DNA of 64,000 nt, from assembly GCF_000368925.1 (NCBI RefSeq), contig NZ_KB849756.1, positions 342,823 to 406,822 on the forward strand. The letters run 5' to 3'. This stretch comes from Acinetobacter bereziniae LMG 1003 = CIP 70.12 (GTDB lineage Bacteria > Pseudomonadota > Gammaproteobacteria > Pseudomonadales > Moraxellaceae). The notes beneath the pieces are model-generated. The model had not been told where the DNA came from. It was given only the letters and a program-made list of their open reading frames with translations, and ran no database searches. The translations under genes and the position numbers were made by a program. Shown here piece after piece: positions 1 through 8,396 of this stretch; positions within the stretch are counted from its first letter, which is position 1; the number at the start of each line of letters is the position of its first letter.

Positions 1-1540
1 GATCATGAAGTCCCATTAAATGTAAAACATAACGGTCTAAATCACTGGCATCGACAGGTCTTTGGCTACTTATTCCCTTTTTCGGCATTTGATCATACCA
101 AATCAGGATTGGTACACGATAACCTGCTTCTGTATCCGAACTATGACCTGCATAATTGAGTTCATGACCCACTTGATTTCCATGATCAGATAAAAAAGTA
201 AAAGATCTAAAATCAGCCATTTTGGACAAAAGCAAATCAAACAGTTTAGAAACAATCCAATCTTGATAAAGGATACTATTATCGTATTCATTACGTTTTA
301 ACTGAATAAAATGATTGATTTTATTTTGCTCTAGCGTCCTTTCAACCTCATCATTTGTCGCATCATTAAATTTAGAAAACTGTTCAGGATAACGTAACTT
401 ATAATTTGGGTGTGAACCAATCAGATGTAGAATAATGAGCTTACGAGGCGTTGGATCATCTAACGCAGCTTTATAAGCTGGAAGAATATTTTCATCCAAT
501 GAACGACTACTCCGACCGGACTGTTTATTGATAAAAACCACTTCGTCGGCATAGTTTGCAAATAATGATGAGATATAAACATCATCTTGATTACTGATCC
601 AATACACCTTGAATCCTGCAGCTTTTGCATAGCCCATAATATTTTCTGGTGCTTGGTCATCCATCGCATTGCGTGTGCCATCATTAAATAAATAACGTAG
701 CGATTGAATGGTTGAAGATGCAGGCGAATAACCTCGACAAAATACTTTGAACTGCCCACTACGTTTGCTTAATTCAGGTGTTGTATTTCGAGGATAACCG
801 CATAAGCCAAAATTAAAACTGGTAATACTGTCTGTTAAAACCACTGTATGGGTTTGCTGTTCAGCAAACGGTTTACGTCTATCCAATCTTTTTTCTGCGT
901 TGGACGTCCAAGTTTGATGTATATGATGGTGTTGTGAAACACGTGACTGAAAATCTTTAATTTTGCCATAATATCCAAACCAATAAGCAAGTGGATGCAA
1001 AGCAAAAGAAGGCTTAAGTACGTAACTGACCACACACAGTAATATCAAAAAACCGAGGATTGAGCGCCCTACTACACGCTTTGGATAAATATGGTGATGT
1101 GGCTGATCAAAATATTTAAATAAGACTAAAAAATACAATCCCAATGTGGTTAAAAAACACAAAAGTAAAAGTCCAAACAATCCTAAATGCTGTTGTATAA
1201 ACTCTAAACTTTCATTGAATGTGGTATTTGCAATCGACTCAACAATTAAATAGCCTTCTGCATCACTGTTAAATAACCACCAGCTCAGTGAAAGTAAGGT
1301 TGTATGCAAGAAAAAAATAAACCACCAAAGTATCGCGCATATTTTCCAAAACAATTTTGACTTGCTACTCGCTTGGAAGCATAACCAAATACCTGGCATT
1401 GCTAAAAATGCCAAACGTAAACTATCCGCCCAGCTTCCAGCAAAGCCCAATGTGAAAAAGACAATCAAGACAGGCAAAAGCAAATAAAATGCAAAAAACC
1501 ATCGTTGTATATCTATCGGTAGTTGATTAAATCGGCGCAT
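1..1540 (-). CDS. Phosphoethanolamine transferase-like sulfatase-fold membrane protein (partial, C-terminus cut by window)
   Basis: The frame is open from an ATG at 1540 to the window edge (about 513 codons), so only the extreme C-terminus is missing. The first ~180 residues hold several hydrophobic segments, then a soluble alkaline-phosphatase/sulfatase domain follows. Landmarks are a nucleophile region TDSIT at residues 236-240, FGLCGYPRNTTP soon after, and metal-ligand motifs SDHG and GHS near the end. This order matches the EptA/CptA/OpgE group, which transfers phosphoethanolamine from phosphatidylethanolamine to lipid A, core sugar or glucans at the periplasmic face of the inner membrane. 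Oddity: the usual Glu-Thr or Glu-Ser of the active site reads Asp237-Ser238. The acceptor substrate cannot be told from sequence, and no two-component system such as PmrAB is adjacent. Family call is firm; substrate is open. Confidence 0.8.
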   Translation of the reverse strand, partial: MRRFNQLPIDIQRWFFAFYLLLPVLIVFFTLGFAGSWADSLRLAFLAMPGIWLCFQASSKSKLFWKICAILWWFIFFLHTTLLSLSWWLFNSDAEGYLIVESIANTTFNESLEFIQQHLGLFGLLLLCFLTTLGLYFLVLFKYFDQPHHHIYPKRVVGRSILGFLILLCVVSYVLKPSFALHPLAYWFGYYGKIKDFQSRVSQHHHIHQTWTSNAEKRLDRRKPFAEQQTHTVVLTDSITSFNFGLCGYPRNTTPELSKRSGQFKVFCRGYSPASSTIQSLRYLFNDGTRNAMDDQAPENIMGYAKAAGFKVYWISNQDDVYISSLFANYADEVVFINKQSGRSSRSLDENILPAYKAALDDPTPRKLIILHLIGSHPNYKLRYPEQFSKFNDATNDEVERTLEQNKINHFIQLKRNEYDNSILYQDWIVSKLFDLLLSKMADFRSFTFLSDHGNQVGHELNYAGHSSDTEAGYRVPILIWYDQMPKKGISSQRPVDASDLDRYVLHLMGLHD

Positions 1541-1554
1541 AGCACTTAAACGCT

Positions 1555-2139
1555 TTAAACTTTGAAAAAGTAATGTTGAACGAGAGCAGCAACACCAATC
1601 GTTAAGAATACCAGTGCACCAATTTTATGAATCAATGAAATTGGAAGTTTTTCTGCAAGTTGGTTGCCGATAAATACTGCTGGAGCATTCACCAACATAA
1701 TTCCCAAAGTGGTTCCAACTGTCACCCAGCCGATACTGTCAAAACGAGCAGCTAAAGCAACTGTTGCAATTTGGGTTTTATCCCCAATTTCTGCCAAAAA
1801 GAACAGCACAAATGTTGCACCAAATACACCATATTTTTGCCATTTATTGATACTTTCGGATTCATCCCCTAATTCATCAGGAATAAGCATCCATATCGCC
1901 ATCCCAATAAATCCTAATGAAACAATCCATAACAGTACAGTTGGACTCAATACCGTGGTGATCCACTGACCCAATATGGCTGAAACACCATGATTGACAA
2001 GTGTGGCTAAAAAAATCGCCAATAGAATGGGAATGGGTTTTCGAAATCGTGCAGACAGAAGCAGAGCTAAAAGTTGAGTTTTGTCACCGATTTCAGATAA
2101 GGCAACAACAGCAAGAGAGATAAGGAAAGCAGACATCAT
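1555..2139 (-). CDS. GDT1/TMEM165 (UPF0016) family manganese exporter
   Basis: A 194-residue polytopic membrane protein made of two homologous halves, each carrying the family signature E-x-G-D-K-T (Glu16-Thr21 and Glu117-Thr122) in a transmembrane helix. These acidic motifs form the cation pathway in the GDT1/MneA family, which moves Mn2+ (and Ca2+ in eukaryotes) across membranes; in proteobacteria the role is Mn2+ export. Length is typical of two-motif bacterial members. The gene sits behind a yybP-ykoY manganese riboswitch, which supports manganese rather than calcium as the physiological ligand. Two ATGs are adjacent at the start, so the N-terminal residue is uncertain by one. The upstream end of the phosphoethanolamine-transferase gene lies 14 bp past its stop, so readthrough between the two is possible. 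Confidence 0.9.
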   Translation of the reverse strand: MMSAFLISLAVVALSEIGDKTQLLALLLSARFRKPIPILLAIFLATLVNHGVSAILGQWITTVLSPTVLLWIVSLGFIGMAIWMLIPDELGDESESINKWQKYGVFGATFVLFFLAEIGDKTQIATVALAARFDSIGWVTVGTTLGIMLVNAPAVFIGNQLAEKLPISLIHKIGALVFLTIGVAALVQHYFFKV

Positions 2140-2187
2140 AATACTTTTCTCTGGCTAGCAATAATTACCAATGATTTATAACTCTAG

Positions 2188-2345
2188 CTAGCCAAAGCAG
2201 AGTAACAAATCAAAGGTCTTGCCAACAAAAAGAAATTATGATCAAAAAGATCTTTTGGTTCTTTGCTATGATGACCATGCCCATTTGAGCAATTATGTTG
2301 ACCATCACCTTTTTACCCGAGGTAAAAAGCGACTACTCCCCAATG
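2188..2345 (-). ncRNA. yybP-ykoY manganese riboswitch
   Basis: Read on the minus strand, the leader of the GDT1 gene begins TTGGGGAGTAG, has a hairpin TTTTTACC/GGTAAAAA, then GGTCAACAT, GGCATGGTCATC, and further on GGCAAGACC followed by CTTTGGC. GGGGAGUAG at the 5' side and the distal GCAAGACC/CUUUGGC parts are the conserved core of the yybP-ykoY class, which senses Mn2+ and controls manganese exporters. It ends about 50 nt before the start codon, leaving room for a switch at the ribosome binding site. Boundaries are estimated by eye. Confidence 0.9.
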
Positions 2346-2697
2346 AAGTTTAGTTATCATAAAGAATACTTGAGCAATTTTCAAACATAATTTTGCGATA
2401 TCAAAATTTCACATTTGATCTAGCATTGCGAGCCTGCAATAGTACGTTTTTACTCGATCTGTACAACTTATAGCATCTGAGATGCAACGCTAGAGTGATG
2501 ATCAATTCTAAATTTTCATAATCATCAAATTGTTCAAAAGAAACACTTCAATCTATTGATGTTCGTGCATGATAAAATCAGCACAACTGAAAGCTGAAAT
2601 TATAGTTCTTCATATGCTTATATTCTGGGAATATTGCAATATACCAATAGAGTAATTTTTCTCAACCTTATTCATACTTCCACCATTAGAAGGATTT
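2346..2697. other. Intergenic region between the Mn riboswitch and the helicase gene
   Basis: About 350 bp of AT-rich DNA between two minus-strand transcription units. It must hold the promoter for the riboswitch leader (just above 2345), but no single -35/-10 pair stands out. No convincing reading frame or terminator is seen. Confidence 0.5.
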
Positions 2698-4413
2698 TTA
2701 TTCGACAAACAGTAGGGCTAAACGCACTTGGTCATATCCCATTTTAGGGCTGGTCAACTCTACGATTGGGCGTAATTTTATCGCACCATCATCATTAAAA
2801 TGACTTGGATCTTGCCGTTTCATTAATTTTTTATAAATTGTCCGTATTTTCTCGACCACCTCTTCACCCGGATTAGCAACAGAAATATCAAGCCCTTGTT
2901 CCTTATGCAGTCTCGCCAAATGATTGATTATTGTTGCTGGGGTTAAACCTCGCTCAATGGCAATATCTTGAATTTCGTAGCCACTTTCAAACAACTCACG
3001 CGTTTCGTCCAATGTGGCTGAAGCATAGTTGGCTTTACCGTTATTACGCGCCAATTTTTTTTCATTGCGTTCTATTTCAGTGGCGTTCAATGTCCCACCA
3101 CAATGGCGAATAAAAGCATTATGTTGAGGTGTTAAGTCAACCTCCGCATAGTGCTGTTCAGCTTCACTGGAAAGCTCTTGAAAACGACGATCTGCTTTGA
3201 TTGCCAAACTATCAAGTTCTAATGCTTGATCGTTGAAGCCAAGCAATCTAAGCCCCTCAATTGATTTTAACCGTGACAAAGCAACATAACCTTGCCCTTT
3301 TTCAAAAGTATGACTCAAATTAATTTCAGCAGCTTCTAAGGTCATGCCTTGTGATTTATGAATAGTAATTGCCCACGCCAAACGCAATGGAACTTGTTGT
3401 AAACTGGCAATCGTTTTACCGCCTTCATTGTCCACTGACCAAGTTTCAGGAGCGACCAATAAAGTTGTTCCATCGGTCATTTTCACCTTGGGCAACATCC
3501 CCATTTCATCATCTTCTTCAAAACCAATCACTTCACCTAAACTGCCGTTGATATATCCCATGTCAAAATTATTTTTAACAAACATCACTTTGGCATGTTT
3601 TTTTAATGTCAGTTCTTCAGGCGCACGAACTGAAGATTTTAATGTTTCTATCAGCTTTTCATTCCCATCTGTCACTGCAACAAATTGATGATCATCACCC
3701 TCAATTGCATTTAAATGCTGAAAATTGATGCTATCCACATCCATGTTGTGCGTATATAAACGGGTGAACGTTTCACCTATATCTTGATGACGCGTATTTT
3801 GTAAGGCTTGAATATGTTGTGGCTGAATATTCTGTGCACGAATTGCATTGAGAATATCATTGAGTGCAGAATCATCTTGACGATGCTGTTCAGTCAAATA
3901 ACAAACCCGAAATTTTGCCTCAACCCATGCATTAGACATAAAACAAAATTTATCACGATTCAGCTCATTATTTTTTCCTACAGGCGGAAGCTGAAAGAAG
4001 TCGCCGGCAGCAATCACTTGAATTCCACCAAAAGCATCATCAGATTCTTTAAAATATTTCAAAACTTGATTGACCAAATTTAACTGTTTGGCATGTAACA
4101 TTGAAATTTCATCAATAATCAATACTTGAGCATTTTCCAGATGCTCTTTGAGATATTTACGCTCTTTCATCCTCTTCAAATCATCGTCTGAAAGCGTATC
4201 TTTAATGCCGATACCAGCCCATGTATGAATGGTCATTCCATTCATATGCGTCGCCGCAATCCCTGTAGAGGCTGTAATTGCGACAGGTACTTTACGGACT
4301 TTTAAATAATTGATGTATTGATTCAACGTATAGGTTTTTCCTGCACCAGCAGAGCCAGTCAAAAAGACATTTTCACCCGCTTTCATGAGTTTGAGTGCAG
4401 TTTCTTGTTTCAT
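2698..4413 (-). CDS. PIF1/RecD-like SF1 DNA helicase with C-terminal HTH domain
   Basis: A 571-residue ATPase. Walker A is GSAGAGKT at residues 20-27, followed by ASTGIAATHMNGMTIHTWAG (motif Ia, as in PIF1) and Walker B VLIIDEISML with the catalytic Asp101-Glu102. The UvrD-type C-terminal motif is seen in LRLAWAITIHKSQGMT and in YVALSRL. The last third carries a helix-turn-helix of the HTH_40 type (EIQDIAIERGLTPATIINHL), as found after helicase cores in RQC-like and PIF1-like proteins. Such enzymes unwind DNA 5'-3' at forks, G-quadruplexes or R-loops. It lies 111 bp downstream of the PcfJ-like gene on the same strand and could be co-transcribed. A role in replication or repair is inferred from the family only. 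Confidence 0.85.
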   Translation of the reverse strand: MKQETALKLMKAGENVFLTGSAGAGKTYTLNQYINYLKVRKVPVAITASTGIAATHMNGMTIHTWAGIGIKDTLSDDDLKRMKERKYLKEHLENAQVLIIDEISMLHAKQLNLVNQVLKYFKESDDAFGGIQVIAAGDFFQLPPVGKNNELNRDKFCFMSNAWVEAKFRVCYLTEQHRQDDSALNDILNAIRAQNIQPQHIQALQNTRHQDIGETFTRLYTHNMDVDSINFQHLNAIEGDDHQFVAVTDGNEKLIETLKSSVRAPEELTLKKHAKVMFVKNNFDMGYINGSLGEVIGFEEDDEMGMLPKVKMTDGTTLLVAPETWSVDNEGGKTIASLQQVPLRLAWAITIHKSQGMTLEAAEINLSHTFEKGQGYVALSRLKSIEGLRLLGFNDQALELDSLAIKADRRFQELSSEAEQHYAEVDLTPQHNAFIRHCGGTLNATEIERNEKKLARNNGKANYASATLDETRELFESGYEIQDIAIERGLTPATIINHLARLHKEQGLDISVANPGEEVVEKIRTIYKKLMKRQDPSHFNDDGAIKLRPIVELTSPKMGYDQVRLALLFVE

Positions 4414-4524
4414 AACAGCCTTGAATTACCTTAACAGGATGGGACGGCTATAGCCTAACGATTTTTAATTAAAAAGTTAAGCCAAAAATAGCTTAGAAAA
4501 AAGAATAGACCCTGTTGACGATGT

Positions 4525-6594
4525 TTATAAATTACCGAGTTCTTCATTCGGTTGAATACTGCTTTTCCATTTTAAATGTTGATTCACATTTTCGATAAAT
4601 GCCAGTGCCTTGCTTATATAAGATTGATCTGGAATATGATTATTAGGCAAGCGAAGTTGATCAAAGCTCAACTGCCCTAATTTATAGTAACAACCTAAAG
4701 TCATGACTTGATTGGGTTCAGCTATATTTGACATATGGAATGCTGCATATTCACGCTCCACTATTCTTGTGCTGTAGGAGACAGCTAAACAATGTTTGAA
4801 AACGACTGACTCTTGAGTAATTCGTTGTAAACTGTTGAGTTCCTCATAACACCAATCTTCAAAATAAATCTTTTGCATCGGCGCAATGCGATCCCACGAA
4901 TCCACAGTAATTTTTTCTTTGAGTTTCGACATTGTCGTAACAAGATCATTGTGCAAATGCCATCGCTTCGCTTGTTGATAAAGACCAGACCAAGTCACAT
5001 TACGTTCGATTTCATGATGTGTATTAAATAAATGCATCACATAGTCCAGAACAAAGCTGTCATAAATACTATAATGCGGCATTCGATCGGAATTGATATG
5101 TTTAAACTTCTTACGAAAATCATCTACCTGAATATTATGTTCGCGCATTTGAATAAAAAAATCAGGATGTTGCTGCAACTGAGGATCGATGAATCTGATT
5201 AATGGCGCAGGTAATTGATTGGCAATATGCTGAACAAACAACATAAATGCCTGAACAACACGACTGATTTTGACAAATATTTTCTTATAAGATTGGGCTT
5301 GATCACCAAGGATCAATGTAGCGAAATCCAACCATTCTTCGATATATAAATAAGAATTTGAAATCAACTTTTGCTGTGATTTATGTTCACTGACCGATTC
5401 TATAAAGCGGTAACGGCTATTTTTGGGATGATTTTGCCATTCATTTGTAATGGCAAATGAATGACATTCTATTAAGAATAACCGTGCAGCACTATTTTTA
5501 AAATATTTTAATACAGCCAATATTACTTCAGGAGAGATTTTTGAAGTATCAATGAGACTTAATACCGTGATTGTCACTCTAACGTTTACATCTGTAATAT
5601 GCCGACTAATCCAATCATTAACCTGTTCATTTTGTTTATATAGCCAATTTACAGTACGTTTTAAAGCAAATATCGGCAATTTTACAAGTTGATCCAACTC
5701 CCAATATTCATCCTCTGCCTGCAAAAAATGTTGTTTACTCAATAAGTCCTGATACTGCCAAAAACCACGTTTCATATGCTTGGCATATGCCAACATTTGT
5801 GGGAACTCTTGTGCATGTTTCGACAATAATTGATAACTTGTAAAATATTGCTCAATCTCGCACAAACGTAATGACTCGGGGTGAAAAACTTTAAAAATCC
5901 GAAAAAAATGTTTGGGTAGGAACTGGTCTAGTGCAAAAATAGCCTGATGGAATTTTGGAATAAATTGCTGGATAGATAAGAACGTTTGCCCCAAGACAGA
6001 ATTAATCAGCAATAAATGCTTAATATTAATTTCCACACTTAACGGAATAGCTTTACCATATTGAGCAAAATCAGAAATATAAGCATGATCAAAATAGTTA
6101 TAATGGATTAAAATTCGATCAATCTGCTCAGCATCTGCTTGATTGATATTATACAAATACTGCTCTACTCTATTTTCACCATCAATCCAATCAAAGATCT
6201 GCTCAATCAATGTTTGACGAAGAATTTGTGCTTTGGTTTTTAAATCAGTGGGATGAATTTCATCATAAGATTTGGTATAAAAAAATACCTCTTGCGACAC
6301 ATATTGAATCAGTCGCTTAGGATAATGCGGTGACTCAGATAAATGTGCCAGCTTATCCTGATCAAACTCAAAAGACAGCCCTGCTGTCTCATCAAATTTA
6401 ATCTGCAATAATTGGTTGGCTATACCGAGTTTGTGCTGTGCATGATCAAATTGGAAAAAGTTATCTGCATTCACCGCTTTTAAATAGTGAAGCTGATCAA
6501 GATAAATACGCTCTAAGCTTGCTGAAACTTGAATTAATTCTTGTGCAGCAAGTTGGTGTCTGTTTGGCAGCTGATCTTGAACTGTCTGCACCAT
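4525..6594 (-). CDS. Large protein of unknown function with a PcfJ-like C-terminal region
   Basis: A 689-residue soluble protein with no signal peptide or membrane segment, rich in aromatic residues, Gln and His. The N-terminal 500 residues match nothing I recognise and look mostly alpha-helical. The C-terminal ~150 residues have the pattern of PcfJ-like domains: WSGLYQQAKRWH, then an acidic/His-Cys segment QESVVFKHCLAVSY, a strand with TLGCYYK, and LSFDQLRLPNN before a final helix ending IENVNQHL. PcfJ was named from the enterococcal conjugative plasmid pCF10; similar domains occur in many chromosomes and mobile elements without a known biochemical role. The helicase gene follows on the same strand. 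The PcfJ call rests on motif resemblance read by eye and is tentative. The start ATG at 6594 is the first in frame. Confidence 0.5.
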   Translation of the reverse strand: MVQTVQDQLPNRHQLAAQELIQVSASLERIYLDQLHYLKAVNADNFFQFDHAQHKLGIANQLLQIKFDETAGLSFEFDQDKLAHLSESPHYPKRLIQYVSQEVFFYTKSYDEIHPTDLKTKAQILRQTLIEQIFDWIDGENRVEQYLYNINQADAEQIDRILIHYNYFDHAYISDFAQYGKAIPLSVEINIKHLLLINSVLGQTFLSIQQFIPKFHQAIFALDQFLPKHFFRIFKVFHPESLRLCEIEQYFTSYQLLSKHAQEFPQMLAYAKHMKRGFWQYQDLLSKQHFLQAEDEYWELDQLVKLPIFALKRTVNWLYKQNEQVNDWISRHITDVNVRVTITVLSLIDTSKISPEVILAVLKYFKNSAARLFLIECHSFAITNEWQNHPKNSRYRFIESVSEHKSQQKLISNSYLYIEEWLDFATLILGDQAQSYKKIFVKISRVVQAFMLFVQHIANQLPAPLIRFIDPQLQQHPDFFIQMREHNIQVDDFRKKFKHINSDRMPHYSIYDSFVLDYVMHLFNTHHEIERNVTWSGLYQQAKRWHLHNDLVTTMSKLKEKITVDSWDRIAPMQKIYFEDWCYEELNSLQRITQESVVFKHCLAVSYSTRIVEREYAAFHMSNIAEPNQVMTLGCYYKLGQLSFDQLRLPNNHIPDQSYISKALAFIENVNQHLKWKSSIQPNEELGNL

Positions 6595-6748
6595 AATCTG
6601 CTTAATCCATCTCTTTAAAATTCTATCGAGTTGAATATTCTATGCGAACCATTTAACAAAACAAATCGTATTAGATTATCTTTTGCAAAAGTTTGTTAAG
6701 TCTCTGTGGAGAATTTCACAAACGATTTACATTGTGGGTTTAAACGAA

Positions 6749-6781
6749 AAGGGTTCTGCTATTTTGAACAGCAGAACCCTT
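6749..6781 (-). terminator. Rho-independent terminator downstream of aceI
   Basis: Perfect 11-bp stem AGGGTTCTGCT/AGCAGAACCCT with a 9-nt loop, followed on the minus strand by CTTTTCGTTT. It lies 55 bp past the aceI stop codon. Confidence 0.85.
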
Positions 6782-6835
6782 TCAAGCAACAGTGGCAATT
6801 CTGACAGAATTTCAAATTACATGTTTACAGTTTCA

Positions 6836-7261
6836 TTAAGAATGTACTGGTTTGATTCCCATACGATCCTCAATCAAATCGTAACACCATTGGAAAATAA
6901 AGGTATAGATTAAAATACATGTGGTCATCCCTAAGTCCAATAGGACCGCCTGCCACAATGTCATATCCATTGCATAAGCAACCATTGGAATAGTCGCCAA
7001 CATCAAGCCACCTTCGAAACCAATGGCATGCAGGATACGCACGCCAATAGTACGTTTAAGCTTTCTTTTATGCTCAAATTTCTCGAAGAAATGGTTAAAA
7101 ATCATATTCCAAACTACAGATGTCACAGCCATAGCCACACCCAATACACCTGTAACTTCCATTGGAACTTCAAAAATAAAACTTAATGCAATCGCTATGA
7201 TCACCAATAGGATGATTTCATAGCTCAATGCATGAATAATCCTTCTTTTGGAAATCATCAT
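6836..7261 (-). CDS. aceI: PACE-family multidrug/biocide efflux transporter
   Basis: A 141-residue inner-membrane protein with four transmembrane helices arranged as two bacterial transmembrane pair (BTP) domains. The signatures RRIIHALSYE, WNMIFNHFFE, RILHAIGFEGG and FQWCYDLIEDR are those of AceI, the chlorhexidine and short-chain diamine exporter of Acinetobacter. Starting at the first ATG of the MM pair puts the conserved membrane Glu at position 15, as in characterised AceI, which supports this start. Transport is driven by proton antiport in the family. It is divergent from a LysR regulator whose start is 156 bp away, the usual aceI/aceR arrangement. Confidence 0.95.
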   Translation of the reverse strand: MMISKRRIIHALSYEIILLVIIAIALSFIFEVPMEVTGVLGVAMAVTSVVWNMIFNHFFEKFEHKRKLKRTIGVRILHAIGFEGGLMLATIPMVAYAMDMTLWQAVLLDLGMTTCILIYTFIFQWCYDLIEDRMGIKPVHS

Positions 7262-7329
7262 TTAAAACTACTCTTTTTGTTTCGACTGTTGCATTATATT
7301 TTTATAATATTGATCAATCGAGTCAGATT

Positions 7330-7348
7330 CTTTCAATTTTATTGAAAG
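7330..7348. promoter_or_regulatory. Candidate AceR operator in the aceI-aceR intergenic region
   Basis: A perfect inverted repeat CTTTCAAT-TTT-ATTGAAAG lies about midway between the two divergent starts. It contains TCAATTTTATTGA, a T-N11-A palindrome of the kind bound by LysR-type regulators. The assignment to AceR is inferred from position and symmetry. Confidence 0.6.
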
Positions 7349-7417
7349 ATTAACTTTATTCTCTTTGCGATATTTCTTTCATTTTCACATGATCTCATTT
7401 ACTAATGGCGGTCCAAT

Positions 7418-8308
7418 ATGAATATCAATCAAGAACAGTTGATGATTTTTAAAACAGTCATGGAAACGGGTTCTTTTTCTGCTGCCTCAAGACAGCTTGG
7501 AAAAGTTCCATCTGCGGTCAGCATGTCGATCGCCAACTTAGAAATTGATTTAAATCTTAAACTATTTAAACGGGTCGGACGCGAACCTATACCAACATCA
7601 CAGGCACAGCTTCTATATGAAAAAACCGAACAACTTCTAATTGAAATGAATCAATGGAAACAACAAGCAATTGCCCTCAGCGAAGGTTTGGAATCCTCAC
7701 TGAATATTGTGGTGGTTTCAGAGTTGGTACATACCGATTGGACCGAATATATTGCATTGCTTGCCCAACAGTTTCCAAGTTTACAAATCAACATTTTTTC
7801 TGCACCACAAGAAGATGCACTTAAAATGCTTATGAATCAGACAGCGCAATTGGCGTTGATGTTTGAACGTGAAATGTTAGAAAGCCGCGAACAATTTGTT
7901 GAGTTAAAAAAAGAAGCTTTAGTGCCTGTATCTGCAATCAATCACCCTCTATCTGCCCACTCAAAAGTAAGTTTTGAACAAATATTGCAATCCAGACAAA
8001 TTGTTGTCGCCAGCCGAGATCGCACGATTAAACCCGAGTTACTCTATTCTAAAAATTACTGGCGTACTGACAATCATCACTCAGCTTGTTCGCTGATCTT
8101 AAAGGAATTAGGTTGGGGAGTACTTCCCTTAGAAATGTTTAATGAAAACCCAGAGCTCAAACATAAGTTAAAAATACTTGATTTGCTCGATTTCACACCA
8201 AAATTTGAATATTTTGTTGATTTGGTTTGGAGTCGTGAGAGTAATTTAGGTTCAGCTGCTCGTTTTTTGATTAATCACATTCGAAATCAAAGAATTCATA
8301 CAAAATAA
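7418..8308 (+). CDS. aceR: LysR-type regulator divergent from aceI
   Basis: A 296-residue LysR-type transcriptional regulator. The winged helix-turn-helix occupies residues ~4-62 (TGSFSAASRQLGKVPSAVSM is the recognition region), followed by the linker helix and a periplasmic-binding-protein-like effector domain from residue ~90. Family members bind T-N11-A sites as tetramers and often activate a divergent target gene when ligand is bound; AceR activates aceI in response to chlorhexidine and polyamines such as cadaverine and putrescine. The orthology call rests on divergent synteny with aceI. A symmetric candidate operator is at 7330-7348. Confidence 0.88.
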   Translation: MNINQEQLMIFKTVMETGSFSAASRQLGKVPSAVSMSIANLEIDLNLKLFKRVGREPIPTSQAQLLYEKTEQLLIEMNQWKQQAIALSEGLESSLNIVVVSELVHTDWTEYIALLAQQFPSLQINIFSAPQEDALKMLMNQTAQLALMFEREMLESREQFVELKKEALVPVSAINHPLSAHSKVSFEQILQSRQIVVASRDRTIKPELLYSKNYWRTDNHHSACSLILKELGWGVLPLEMFNENPELKHKLKILDLLDFTPKFEYFVDLVWSRESNLGSAARFLINHIRNQRIHTK

Positions 8309-8396
8309 TATGTCTTTCAGTACATTTTTCTATTTTGCTGAAATGGCATTGTGTTATAACTAAATCACAAATATTTTAACTAAGAAATAACCGGTA

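Noticed and set aside
103..1035. Several short minus-strand frames inside the EptA-like gene
   Set aside because: They are out-of-frame or internal-start shadows of the long open frame that begins at 1540 and runs off the window.
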